A DNA stretch of 49,451 nt from Bacteroidaceae bacterium (GTDB lineage: Bacteria; Bacteroidota; Bacteroidia; Bacteroidales; Bacteroidaceae): NCBI GenBank assembly GCA_017622815.1, contig JAGAQH010000034.1, positions 1 through 49,451 on the forward strand, read 5' to 3'. This document shows positions 16,117-24,082 of this stretch, piece after piece. The translations under genes and the position numbers were made by a program. Under the pieces are notes generated by a model. It ran no database searches. It had not been told where the DNA came from and saw only the letters and a program-made list of their open reading frames with translations. How positions within the stretch are numbered: the stretch's first letter is position 1; each line of letters opens with the position of its first letter.

Positions 16117-17418
16117 ATGAGAAGGCTTTTAGTCCTCTTTTTAATCATGAAGAGTGCCATGTTTGCCTATGCACAGGACAGTGGCAGTATGTGGTCTACA
16201 TTGCAGGATAATGCCGACATGGCCAGACGCCTTGGATACCAACCATACCGTGTGGACTCTGCGCAGACAAAGGCCTTGGGCATTGAGTTGGAGGCGTTGG
16301 CTTTCTTCAAGGATAACGAGTTTGACGGCAATGTGCAGAGAGGATATTCCCTGCCCGGCGTGCGACTTCAGCCACGTCTCACATACACTCCCATTGACGA
16401 GATAAAACTGGAACTTGGCCTTCATGCCACCATATATTCCGGTGCCAACAAATATCCGTGCTATGTGTTTCACGACATAGCCACATGGAAGGGCGACCAG
16501 TACCAGTCGGGGGCGCACCTGCTCCCATTTTTCCGTGCCACGGCACGCTTCAGGAACATAACCCTTGCCGTAGGACATATCTACGGGGGAACTACGCATG
16601 GATTCATTGAACCTATGTATAATCCCGAACTCATCCTTACGGACGACCCCGAGATGGGTTTCCAGATGATAGTGGATACCAAACGCTGGCACTCCGACCT
16701 GTGGATGAACTGGCAGAGTTACATATTTCAGGAATCCACCCATCAGGAGGCTTTTACCGTGGGATGGACACAGAGTGTAAACGTATGGAAGCGCAAAAGG
16801 GAGAACAAGGAACATAGCCTGCATATACCTATCCAACTGGTCGTCCAGCACAGGGGAGGGGAGCAGGACAATACCCATTTGGGCGTGCAGACGATAGCCA
16901 ACGGAGCATTGGGCCTGGCATACGAATACCGTGCACCATTGAATTGTGTCGTAACCGGCATCCAGGCAGAGGCCACGGCTCTGTACTGCCTCCAGCAGAG
17001 CGGCAGCCTGTGGCCCTTCAAGAACGGACCTGCCCTTTGGGTGAAGGCCAGCGTGGACTTCATCCGCGACCTCCGCGTCACGGCAGGCTTCTTCTCGGCC
17101 AAGGACTTTTGTTCCCTTTACGGCAGCCAGTATTTCGGCACCCTCAGCACCAAACATGCAGGAGGGCGTTTCAATAGCATGAACACCGGCTTGCTTGGTG
17201 TGGAGTATTCGCGCACTTTTGCCAAGGCATATACCGTAGGTGCACACCTCAAGGCCTATATCTGCAAGACCGGCACGCTTACGCTCCCTGCCGACGACTC
17301 GCATCCTCAACCCTACACCATACCCGGAGAGTTCCGCACTCCCTTCAGTTTCGGAGTCTATTTCCGTTGCTCTCCATCCTTTGTACTGAAACGTTTCGGC
17401 GTTGCCAAAGACAAATAG
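16117..17418 (+). CDS. Predicted outer-membrane beta-barrel protein, unknown
   Basis: 433-aa protein with a signal peptide (MRRLLVLFLIMKSAMFAYAQ). The mature part shows alternating hydrophobic/polar strands and frequent aromatic residues, and ends near FSFGVYFRCSP, as expected for a beta-barrel surface or porin-like protein. I do not recognise a named family. It lies 28 bp upstream of gdhA on the same strand and may share a transcript with it. Confidence 0.65.
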   Translation: MRRLLVLFLIMKSAMFAYAQDSGSMWSTLQDNADMARRLGYQPYRVDSAQTKALGIELEALAFFKDNEFDGNVQRGYSLPGVRLQPRLTYTPIDEIKLELGLHATIYSGANKYPCYVFHDIATWKGDQYQSGAHLLPFFRATARFRNITLAVGHIYGGTTHGFIEPMYNPELILTDDPEMGFQMIVDTKRWHSDLWMNWQSYIFQESTHQEAFTVGWTQSVNVWKRKRENKEHSLHIPIQLVVQHRGGEQDNTHLGVQTIANGALGLAYEYRAPLNCVVTGIQAEATALYCLQQSGSLWPFKNGPALWVKASVDFIRDLRVTAGFFSAKDFCSLYGSQYFGTLSTKHAGGRFNSMNTGLLGVEYSRTFAKAYTVGAHLKAYICKTGTLTLPADDSHPQPYTIPGEFRTPFSFGVYFRCSPSFVLKRFGVAKDK

Positions 17419-17446
17419 ATGTTACACTTGATAAAAATCATTCACC

Positions 17447-18787
17447 ATGCTGAACATTGAAAAATTCATGACCTCTCTGGAGGCCAAGCATCCAGGAGAA
17501 CGAGAGTATCTCCAAGCAGTACGCGAAGTGCTTGTCAGTATTGAAGATGTCTACAACCAGCACCCCGAATGGGAGCGCACCTCTCTGCTCGAACGCCTTG
17601 TCGAGCCCGAGCGCATCATCACATTCCGTGTTCCCTGGGTGGACGACAAGGGCAAAGTGCAGGTCAATCTGGGCTATCGTGTCCAGTATAACAGCGCTAT
17701 TGGCCCCTATAAGGGAGGACTTCGTTTCCATGCCAGCGTGAACCTCAGCATTCTCAAGTTCCTGGGCTTTGAGCAGACCTTCAAGAATGCCCTCACAACA
17801 TTGCCCATGGGTGGAGGCAAGGGTGGTAGTGACTTCTCTCCCCGAGGCAAGAGTGATGGCGAGATAATGCGCTTCTGCCAGTCCTTCATGAGCGAACTCT
17901 TCCGCCACATAGGTCCTGAGATAGACATTCCTGCAGGTGATATCGGTGTGGGAGCCAGAGAGATAGGTTATCTCTTCGGCCAGTACAAGCGTCTGACACG
18001 CGACTTCAGCGGTGTCCTCACAGGCAAGGGACTTGACTACGGAGGCTCTCTCGTACGTCCCGAGGCAACAGGTTTCGGCGGCCTCTACTTCGTGCGCGAA
18101 ATGCTCCAGCGTGCCGGCCACTCCATTGAGGGCAAGACCGTGGCCATCAGCGGATTTGGCAATGTGGCATGGGGCGCAGCCACCAAGGCAACGCAGATGG
18201 GTGCCAAGGTGGTTACCATCAGCGGCCCCGACGGCTATGTCTACGACCCCGAAGGTATCAGTGGTGAGAAGATAGACTTCATGCTCGACCTCCGTGCCAG
18301 CGGCAACGACATTGTCCAGCCCTATGCCGAGAAATACCCCTCTGCCACATTCTTCCCCGGCCGTCGTCCATGGGAACAGAAGGTGGATATAGCACTGCCT
18401 TGCGCCACACAGAACGAACTCAATGGCGAGGATGCCAAGAACCTCACCGACAACGGCGTGCTCTGCGTGGGCGAAATCTCCAACATGGGATGCACCCCCG
18501 AGGCTATCGACCATTTCCTGGAACTCCAGACCCTTTATGCACCCGGCAAGGCAGTAAATGCCGGTGGTGTGGCTACCAGTTGCCTGGAGATGAGCCAGAA
18601 TGCAGCCCACATCGTATGGAGTGCAGAAGACGTGGACAAGCGCCTGCATGAAATCATGCACAGCATCCACACCCAGTGCGTCCGCTATGGTGAGCGTGAG
18701 AACGGCACCGTCAACTATGTCCGTGGCGCCAACGTAGCAGGCTTCATGAAGGTGGCCCGTGCCATGATGGCCCAGGGAGTGGTATGA
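17447..18787 (+). CDS. gdhA: NADP-type glutamate dehydrogenase
   Basis: 446-aa hexameric-type glutamate dehydrogenase. It catalyses reductive amination of 2-oxoglutarate with ammonium, a main route of ammonium assimilation in Bacteroidales. Diagnostic stretches are GPYKGGLRFH, KFLGFEQTFKNAL, PMGGGKGGSDF, PAGDIGVGAREIG and the dinucleotide-binding SGFGNVAWGA. Length is normal for the small NADP class. No clear -7 box was found in the 28-bp gap upstream, so transcription may come from within or before the preceding gene. Confidence 0.96.
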   Translation: MLNIEKFMTSLEAKHPGEREYLQAVREVLVSIEDVYNQHPEWERTSLLERLVEPERIITFRVPWVDDKGKVQVNLGYRVQYNSAIGPYKGGLRFHASVNLSILKFLGFEQTFKNALTTLPMGGGKGGSDFSPRGKSDGEIMRFCQSFMSELFRHIGPEIDIPAGDIGVGAREIGYLFGQYKRLTRDFSGVLTGKGLDYGGSLVRPEATGFGGLYFVREMLQRAGHSIEGKTVAISGFGNVAWGAATKATQMGAKVVTISGPDGYVYDPEGISGEKIDFMLDLRASGNDIVQPYAEKYPSATFFPGRRPWEQKVDIALPCATQNELNGEDAKNLTDNGVLCVGEISNMGCTPEAIDHFLELQTLYAPGKAVNAGGVATSCLEMSQNAAHIVWSAEDVDKRLHEIMHSIHTQCVRYGERENGTVNYVRGANVAGFMKVARAMMAQGVV

Positions 18788-18826
18788 CCCTCTCTGTGCA
18801 ATGTTTCCGACAGACATTTCACTTCA

Positions 18827-18880
18827 TATGCATCCCTTCCCCCTATGCCCGGCATTGGAGGAGGGGATTATGCTTTTTTG
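18827..18880 (+). terminator. Probable gdhA terminator hairpin
   Basis: ATCCCTTCC pairs with GGAGGGGAT across a loop containing TATGC/GCAT, followed by a T-rich stretch. It lies about 40 bp after the gdhA stop. Confidence 0.45.
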
Positions 18881-18953
18881 CCCTTTCTCCTCTGCCCGAC
18901 ATCCCCAAATTACAGATTTTTGACCTTCGGCATGCTGATTTTTGCTCCAAAGT

Positions 18954-18984
18954 TTGGAGGTTTTAAGGAAAAGTCATACCTTTG
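18954..18984 (+). promoter_or_regulatory. tRNA-Glu promoter
   Basis: TTG at 18954-18956, a 20-bp spacer, then TACCTTTG at 18977-18984. The -33 box lies inside a perfect palindrome, CTCCAAA-G-TTTGGAG (18945-18959). Confidence 0.75.
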
Positions 18985-19002
18985 CAACGCAAAAAGCACA
19001 AT

Positions 19003-19074
19003 GGCGATTTCGTCTAGGGGTTAGGACACATGCCTCTCACGCATGGAACACGGGTTCGATTCCCGTAGTCGCTA
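19003..19074 (+). tRNA. tRNA-Glu (anticodon CTC)
   Basis: Full cloverleaf: acceptor GGCGATT with AGTCGCT (G1-U72 and one other wobble), anticodon stem CATGC/GCATG with loop CTCTCAC giving anticodon CTC, and T arm ACGGG-TTCGATT-CCCGT. CCA is not encoded. It has its own promoter and a downstream hairpin. Confidence 0.93.
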
Positions 19075-19081
19075 CACAGAT

Positions 19082-19120
19082 AAGGAGACATAAACATTCA
19101 AGGTTTGTGTCTCCTTGTTT
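19082..19120 (+). terminator. Terminator after tRNA-Glu
   Basis: Stem AAGGAGACA with TGTCTCCTT, extended by TAAAC/GTTTG, followed by a short T-rich tract. Confidence 0.7.
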
Positions 19121-19202
19121 CATTTATGGCACGTTTTGCCTTTTTTCTTGCGGCATGATGCTGATTTCTTCCCAAATTTTCGTGTTTTCTGCCAAGAAAA
19201 CT

Positions 19203-19210
19203 TAACTTTG
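19203..19210 (+). promoter_or_regulatory. -7 box for the iron-sulfur/Tat operon
   Basis: TAACTTTG, an exact TAnnTTTG box, 72 bp before the start of the first gene. The -33 region is less clear. Confidence 0.55.
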
Positions 19211-19281
19211 CAAAGGAATAGGCCCGATAAGGGCTCGTCCTGTCAGCTATAATTGTACACACCTTATTTAATAACTATACC

Positions 19282-20775
19282 ATGTTGAGAAAACTGAGAG
19301 TCGGCCTGGCAACGCTATTCTTTCTGCTTGTAACGGCCCTGTTCCTTGACTTCACCGGTACTGTCCACGTTTGGTTCGGGTGGATGGCAAAGGTGCAGTT
19401 CCTGCCCGCTGTGTTGGCCTTGAACTTTGTTGTGGTGGCACTGCTGGTGCTGCTTACCCTTTTGTTTGGTCGCGTATATTGTTCTGTGATATGCCCCCTT
19501 GGTGTTATGCAGGACATTTTCGCCTGGTTGGGCAAGAAGGCCAGAAAGAACCGCTACACATACTCGCCGGCCAAGTCATGGCTCAGGTATGCTGTGCTTG
19601 TATTGTTCATCCTCTCACTGGCATTGGGCGGCGGAGTCCTTGCCAGACTTGTTGCGCCATACAGTGCATACGGACGTATTGCCGGCAGCCTTCTTGCCCC
19701 GGTGTGGCAATGGGGCAACAATGCCCTGGCCTATTTGGCGGAGCGTGCCGACAGTTATGCATTTTACGAAACCGAGGTATGGCTGAAGAGCGGTCTTACC
19801 CTTGGTGTGGCCGTTGTCACCCTGCTTGTGCTTGCCGTGCTTGCATGGCGTGGCGGTCGCACGTATTGCAATACCATCTGTCCCGTGGGTACGGTGTTGG
19901 GTTTCCTGTCACGTTTCTCCTGGCTTCGTCCCGTCATAGACACGAGCAAGTGCATCGATTGCGGACTTTGTGCCAAGAACTGCAAGGCATCGTGCATAGA
20001 CCTTGCGGGACACAGTATAGACTACAGTCGTTGTGTGGCATGTATGGATTGCATAGAGAAGTGCAGAAAGGGAGCCATAAGTTATGCCCACAAATCCTCA
20101 GGATGCACGTCCTGTAAGGGCGAATCGCCTGCTCAGGAGAATGTTTCAGGTTCCCGTCGTGCATTTCTTGCCGGTGGTGCCGCTTTCGTAGCATCCACTG
20201 CTCTCAAGGCACAGAAGATGAAGGTTGACGGCGGTTTGGCAACCATCGAGGACAAGGTAGCCCCCAAACGCGAGAAGCACATTGTGCCCTCCGGAGCCTT
20301 GGGCGCACGCAATTTCGCCCAGCACTGTACGGCATGCCAGTTGTGTGTGTCCGCCTGTCCTAATGGAGTGCTGAGGCCTTCTTCCGACCTTTCCCGTCTG
20401 ATGCAGCCGGAAATGTCATACGAACGTGGTTATTGCCGTCCCGAATGTACCAAGTGTGCCGACGTTTGTCCTGCCGGTGCCATACGTCCTATAACCCGTG
20501 AGGAGAAGTCCTCCGTGCAGATAGGCCATGCCGTGTGGATCAGGAAGAACTGTATCCCAGTACGCGACGGACAGGCGTGCGGAAATTGCGAGCGCCATTG
20601 TCCAACCGGAGCCATACAGATGGTTCCTCTGGAGGAGGGAGGCAAGAAGAAACTGAAGATACCTGTTGTCAACACCGAACGCTGTATAGGCTGCGGTGCA
20701 TGCGAGAACCTTTGTCCGGCACGTCCTTTCAGTGCCATCTATGTGGAGGGACACGATAGTCACAGGATAATATAA
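19282..20775 (+). CDS. NapH/NapG-like membrane polyferredoxin with internal twin-arginine motif
   Basis: 497-aa protein that looks like a NapH-type quinol-oxidising membrane part joined to a NapG-like ferredoxin. Four or so membrane helices and CxxxCP motifs (VYCSVICPLG, TYCNTICPVG) come first. Two 4Fe-4S motifs follow from C224 (CIDCGLCAKNC, CVACMDCIEKC). A twin-arginine sequence at residues 291-303 (SRRAFLAGGAAF) precedes four more cysteine clusters (CTACQLCVSACP, CTKCADVCP, CGNCERHCP, CIGCGACENLCP). It probably passes electrons from the quinone pool to a periplasmic partner. It heads an operon that also encodes TatA and TatC. The partner reaction is inference. Confidence 0.85.
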   Translation: MLRKLRVGLATLFFLLVTALFLDFTGTVHVWFGWMAKVQFLPAVLALNFVVVALLVLLTLLFGRVYCSVICPLGVMQDIFAWLGKKARKNRYTYSPAKSWLRYAVLVLFILSLALGGGVLARLVAPYSAYGRIAGSLLAPVWQWGNNALAYLAERADSYAFYETEVWLKSGLTLGVAVVTLLVLAVLAWRGGRTYCNTICPVGTVLGFLSRFSWLRPVIDTSKCIDCGLCAKNCKASCIDLAGHSIDYSRCVACMDCIEKCRKGAISYAHKSSGCTSCKGESPAQENVSGSRRAFLAGGAAFVASTALKAQKMKVDGGLATIEDKVAPKREKHIVPSGALGARNFAQHCTACQLCVSACPNGVLRPSSDLSRLMQPEMSYERGYCRPECTKCADVCPAGAIRPITREEKSSVQIGHAVWIRKNCIPVRDGQACGNCERHCPTGAIQMVPLEEGGKKKLKIPVVNTERCIGCGACENLCPARPFSAIYVEGHDSHRII

Positions 20776-20790
20776 TAAGGATAGAACACT

Positions 20791-22149
20791 ATGGATAGAC
20801 GCGAATTTCTCAAGATATTGGGTGTCACTTCTGCTACGGCAGCCCTGGCAGGATGCAATGCAGGACAGGAACAGACCGGAGCGGTAGGCGAACTGGGCCC
20901 CGTTCCCACAGACAAGATGACTTATCGGAGTTTCCCGGCCCTGGGCGAGGATAAGGTATCCTTGCTTGGTTACGGATGTATGCGATGGCCCACCATCCCT
21001 AATCCCGAAGGCAAGGGCGACATTATAGACCAGGAGGCCGTGAACGGACTTGTGGACTATGCCATAGAGCATGGCGTGAACTTCTTCGACACGTCGCCCG
21101 TCTATGTGCAGGGCATGTCGGAGCGTGCCACGGGCATTGCCCTGAAGCGACATCCGCGCGAGTCATACTATGTATCCACCAAACTGTCCAACTTCTCCGA
21201 CTCTTCGCGCGAGAACTCACTGGCCATGTATCACCGCTCCTTCCGTGAGTTGCAGGTAGACTACATCGACTACTATCTGCTTCACTCCCTGGGTGGCGGA
21301 GGTATGGACAATTTCCGCAAGCGCTACGTGGACAACGGTATGCTGGACTTCCTCCAGGAGGAGCGCAAGGCAGGCCGTATCCGTCATCTTGGATGGTCTT
21401 TCCACGGTTCCAAGGAGGTGTTCGACGAACTCCTTTCCCTGCACGATACCTATCATTGGGACTTCGTGCTCTTGCAGATGAACTATGTGGACTGGCATAT
21501 TGCCAAGGGTAGCGGCATCGGTGCCGAATACCTCTACACAGAGTGCGCCAAGCGGGGTATACCCGTAATGGTGATGGAACCGCTCCTTGGTGGCCGTCTG
21601 TCCAAACTCCCTGACCACATCGTGGGCCGTCTGAAACAGCGCTGTCCCGAGCGTAGCGTTGCCTCGTGGGCATTCCGTTTCCTTGGTACACAACCCAATG
21701 TGTTTACCGTGCTCAGCGGTATGACCTACATGGAGCACCTTCAGGACAACATACGCTCGTTCTCGCCCCTTGTGCCCCTGACGGAGGAAGAGACGCAGTT
21801 CCTCTTCGACACTGCCAAACTCATAGAGCAGTATCCCACCATCCCTTGCAATGATTGCAAGTATTGCATGCCATGCCCCTATGGTATAGACATTCCGGCC
21901 ATTCTCCTGCACTACAACAAGTGCGTGAACGAGGGTAATGTGCCTGAAAGCCGTCAGGACGAGAACTATCGCAAGGCGCGTCGTGCCTTCCTGGTTGGCT
22001 ACGACCGTAGTGTGCCCAAGTTGCGCCAGGCCGACCATTGCATCGGATGCAAGCAGTGCAACCATCACTGTCCGCAGAGGATAAACATCCCTAAGGAACT
22101 GCACAAGATAGATGCCTTCATAGAGAAACTGAAGCAGGATACGCTGTAA
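20791..22149 (+). CDS. Tat-signal aldo/keto reductase with C-terminal 4Fe-4S domain
   Basis: 452-aa protein. The N-terminus [11 protein letters not shown] is a twin-arginine signal, and LAGC just after the hydrophobic core looks like a lipobox, so it may be an exported lipoprotein. The central TIM barrel is aldo/keto reductase-like ([37 protein letters not shown]). The C-terminus has two cysteine clusters ([14 protein letters not shown] and [15 protein letters not shown]). It lies 15 bp after the polyferredoxin gene, which may supply electrons, and directly before tatA/tatC. The substrate is unknown. Confidence 0.88.
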   Translation: MDRREFLKILGVTSATAALAGCNAGQEQTGAVGELGPVPTDKMTYRSFPALGEDKVSLLGYGCMRWPTIPNPEGKGDIIDQEAVNGLVDYAIEHGVNFFDTSPVYVQGMSERATGIALKRHPRESYYVSTKLSNFSDSSRENSLAMYHRSFRELQVDYIDYYLLHSLGGGGMDNFRKRYVDNGMLDFLQEERKAGRIRHLGWSFHGSKEVFDELLSLHDTYHWDFVLLQMNYVDWHIAKGSGIGAEYLYTECAKRGIPVMVMEPLLGGRLSKLPDHIVGRLKQRCPERSVASWAFRFLGTQPNVFTVLSGMTYMEHLQDNIRSFSPLVPLTEEETQFLFDTAKLIEQYPTIPCNDCKYCMPCPYGIDIPAILLHYNKCVNEGNVPESRQDENYRKARRAFLVGYDRSVPKLRQADHCIGCKQCNHHCPQRINIPKELHKIDAFIEKLKQDTL

Positions 22150-22151
22150 TG

Positions 22152-22213
22152 GGAGGGAGTACAGATTACAGAGTACAGATTACAGATTACAGAGAACAGA
22201 TTACAGAGGATAA
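22152..22213 (+). repeat. GATTACA-like short tandem repeats before tatA
   Basis: The words ACAGATTACAGAG and ACAGATTACAG recur at intervals of 7-17 bp between the aldo/keto reductase stop and the tatA start. It is simple repeat DNA with no open frame of interest. Confidence 0.7.
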
Positions 22214-22232
22214 ATATAATTATAGAAAGAAA

Positions 22233-22400
22233 ATGTTCGGAATAGGATTACAAGAGATTATCGTCATTGCCCTTGTGGTACTGCTTCTTTTCGGAGGAAA
22301 GAAGATACCTGAACTCATGAAGGGCCTTGGCAAGGGCGTGCGCAGTTTCAAGGACGGCATGAACGGCAAGGAGGACAAAGGGGAAGGCGGTGAGCAGTGA
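22233..22400 (+). CDS. tatA: Sec-independent translocase subunit TatA
   Basis: 55-aa TatA/E protein: one N-terminal membrane helix ([20 protein letters not shown]), the [16 protein letters not shown] hinge and amphipathic helix, and a charged tail ([16 protein letters not shown]). ATG 22233 gives the canonical MFGIG start; upstream sequence is simple repeat. It is followed 29 bp later by tatC. No tatB is present, as is usual in Bacteroidota. Confidence 0.93.
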   Translation: MFGIGLQEIIVIALVVLLLFGGKKIPELMKGLGKGVRSFKDGMNGKEDKGEGGEQ

Positions 22401-22429
22401 CCGGTTAACGTTCAGAAAAGCAAGTCCCA

Positions 22430-23218
22430 GTGTCAGAACCTCAAACCTTTTGGGAACACCTCGACGAGTTGCGCAGTAGTCTTGTCCGCATGATTATTGC
22501 CGCGTTGGTGTGTACCATTGTGGCCTTCTGTTTCAAGGATGCGCTGTTCGGTGTAATCCTTGCGCCTCAGAATCCGGACTTCATTACCTATCGCCTTTTG
22601 CAGCGGATAGCGGAGTGCTTTTCCGGAACGGGGGAGGGCGGTGACATGCTTCCTTTGGGCGTGCGCCTTATCAATACGGGTTTGGCGCAACAGTTCCTTT
22701 TGCATGTCAAGACATCTGCCTATGTGGGTTTGATGCTGGCCTCGCCATACATTATATATCTGTTGTTCCGTTTCGTTTCACCGGCTTTGTATGACAAGGA
22801 AAGGCGTTATGCCGTGCACCTTGTGTCCAGTGGTTATGTCATGTTCGTGTTGGGCATACTGCTGAGTTATTTCCTCATCTTCCCCCTCACGTTCCGTTTC
22901 CTTGGCACGTATCAGATAAGCCATGTGGTGGAGAACACTGTAACCATAGAGTCCTATATAGATACCCTGCTGATGATAAGCCTCTCTATGGGCATAGTGT
23001 TTGAAATTCCAGTCTTGTGCTGGATAATGGGGCGTATGGGTATCATCAATGCAGGCATGATGTGCCACTATCGCCGCCATGTCATTGTAGCCCTTCTCAT
23101 AATCGGTGCAATCATCACTCCCACCGCCGATGTGTTTACTCTCCTGCTCGTCTCCATGCCTATGTGGCTGTTGTATGAATTAAGTATTTTCATCGTCGCG
23201 CGTGTGCGTGGCAATTAG
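22430..23218 (+). CDS. tatC: Sec-independent translocase subunit TatC
   Basis: 262-aa inner-membrane receptor for twin-arginine signals, with a GTG start. It has the signature FWEHLDELRSSLVRM, six predicted helices, and the conserved region AGMMCHYRRHVIVALLIIGAIITPTADVFT (shown in part: MMCHYRRHVIV, ITPTADVFT). It is co-directional with two twin-arginine proteins upstream, which are plausible substrates. Confidence 0.95.
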   Translation: MSEPQTFWEHLDELRSSLVRMIIAALVCTIVAFCFKDALFGVILAPQNPDFITYRLLQRIAECFSGTGEGGDMLPLGVRLINTGLAQQFLLHVKTSAYVGLMLASPYIIYLLFRFVSPALYDKERRYAVHLVSSGYVMFVLGILLSYFLIFPLTFRFLGTYQISHVVENTVTIESYIDTLLMISLSMGIVFEIPVLCWIMGRMGIINAGMMCHYRRHVIVALLIIGAIITPTADVFTLLLVSMPMWLLYELSIFIVARVRGN

Positions 23219-23230
23219 TTGTTGGAACAC

Positions 23231-24064
23231 ATGAGGGAATATGCGCGTTTGATACTCGTTCTCTTGATACCGCTTCTGCTGGTGTCGGCATATTCCGTTA
23301 GCGGCCGTTTGCTGAATTTTAATGGCTATACTGTGGCCAAGGCGCGTTTGTGGCAGAGTACCCTGTCTGAATGGAGAAACTGTTTCCAGGATTCCACGAA
23401 GGCCGATGAGGTGCATGCCGTGCCAGAAATGCGCTTGCAAGAGGATACTGCCTCCGTATTTCTGCCGGTTGATACGCTTGTGGATGGCGATATGCCTGAT
23501 ACCTGCGGCAAGAGAATACTGTTTTTCGGCGACTCTATGGTAGAGGGATTGTCCATGCGCTTTTCCGACTATGCCCATGAAAACGGTCATGACCTGTATA
23601 CCGTTTGCTGGTATGGTTCTTCCACGACCGGCTGGGCCTCTAATCTGGATACTTTGCGCAGTTTCCTGAGATGGTCGGAAGCGGATTATGTTGTTGTCTC
23701 GTTGGGAGGAAACGAACTTCGTGCCAAGGACCTCGGTTACAGGGCAGAGAATATCAGAAAGATTCAGGATGCGTTGGATAATAGGCCTACAGTGTGGATA
23801 GCGCCTCCCAGTTGGGTGAAGAATCCCACCATCACGGAGGTAATATGTTCTGTTGTAGGAAGCAGGAGATACTTTGACAGCACAAGGCTGAAGTTCAACA
23901 GAGGTTCGGACAACATGCATCCTACGTTCGGTTCGTCCTCGCGATGGATGGACAGTATAGCCGTGTGGCTCTCCTCTGCACAGACGGCACATCCCATCCG
24001 GATGAATGTGCCCTCAAGGACATATCCGCGCAAGTGGAATAAACGATTCATCTTCCCCGACTAA
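23231..24064 (+). CDS. SGNH/GDSL-like esterase, membrane-anchored
   Basis: 277-aa protein with an N-terminal hydrophobic anchor (LILVLLIPLLLVSAYSV). It has SGNH hydrolase blocks: ILFFGDSMVEGL (block I with Ser), VVVSLGGNEL (block with Asn) and DNMHPTF (Asp/His block). Start is ATG 23231 (a TTG at 23219 is possible). It lies 18 bp before an MBOAT acyltransferase gene; such pairs (compare AlgJ/AlgX with AlgI) O-acetylate exported polysaccharides. The target polymer is unknown. Confidence 0.8.
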   Translation: MREYARLILVLLIPLLLVSAYSVSGRLLNFNGYTVAKARLWQSTLSEWRNCFQDSTKADEVHAVPEMRLQEDTASVFLPVDTLVDGDMPDTCGKRILFFGDSMVEGLSMRFSDYAHENGHDLYTVCWYGSSTTGWASNLDTLRSFLRWSEADYVVVSLGGNELRAKDLGYRAENIRKIQDALDNRPTVWIAPPSWVKNPTITEVICSVVGSRRYFDSTRLKFNRGSDNMHPTFGSSSRWMDSIAVWLSSAQTAHPIRMNVPSRTYPRKWNKRFIFPD

Positions 24065-24082
24065 CCGCAATAGCACGAGACC

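Noticed and set aside
17438-18817. Long open frame antisense to gdhA
   Set aside because: Its product has no recognisable domain and the opposite strand encodes a complete glutamate dehydrogenase; the open frame follows from codon bias.
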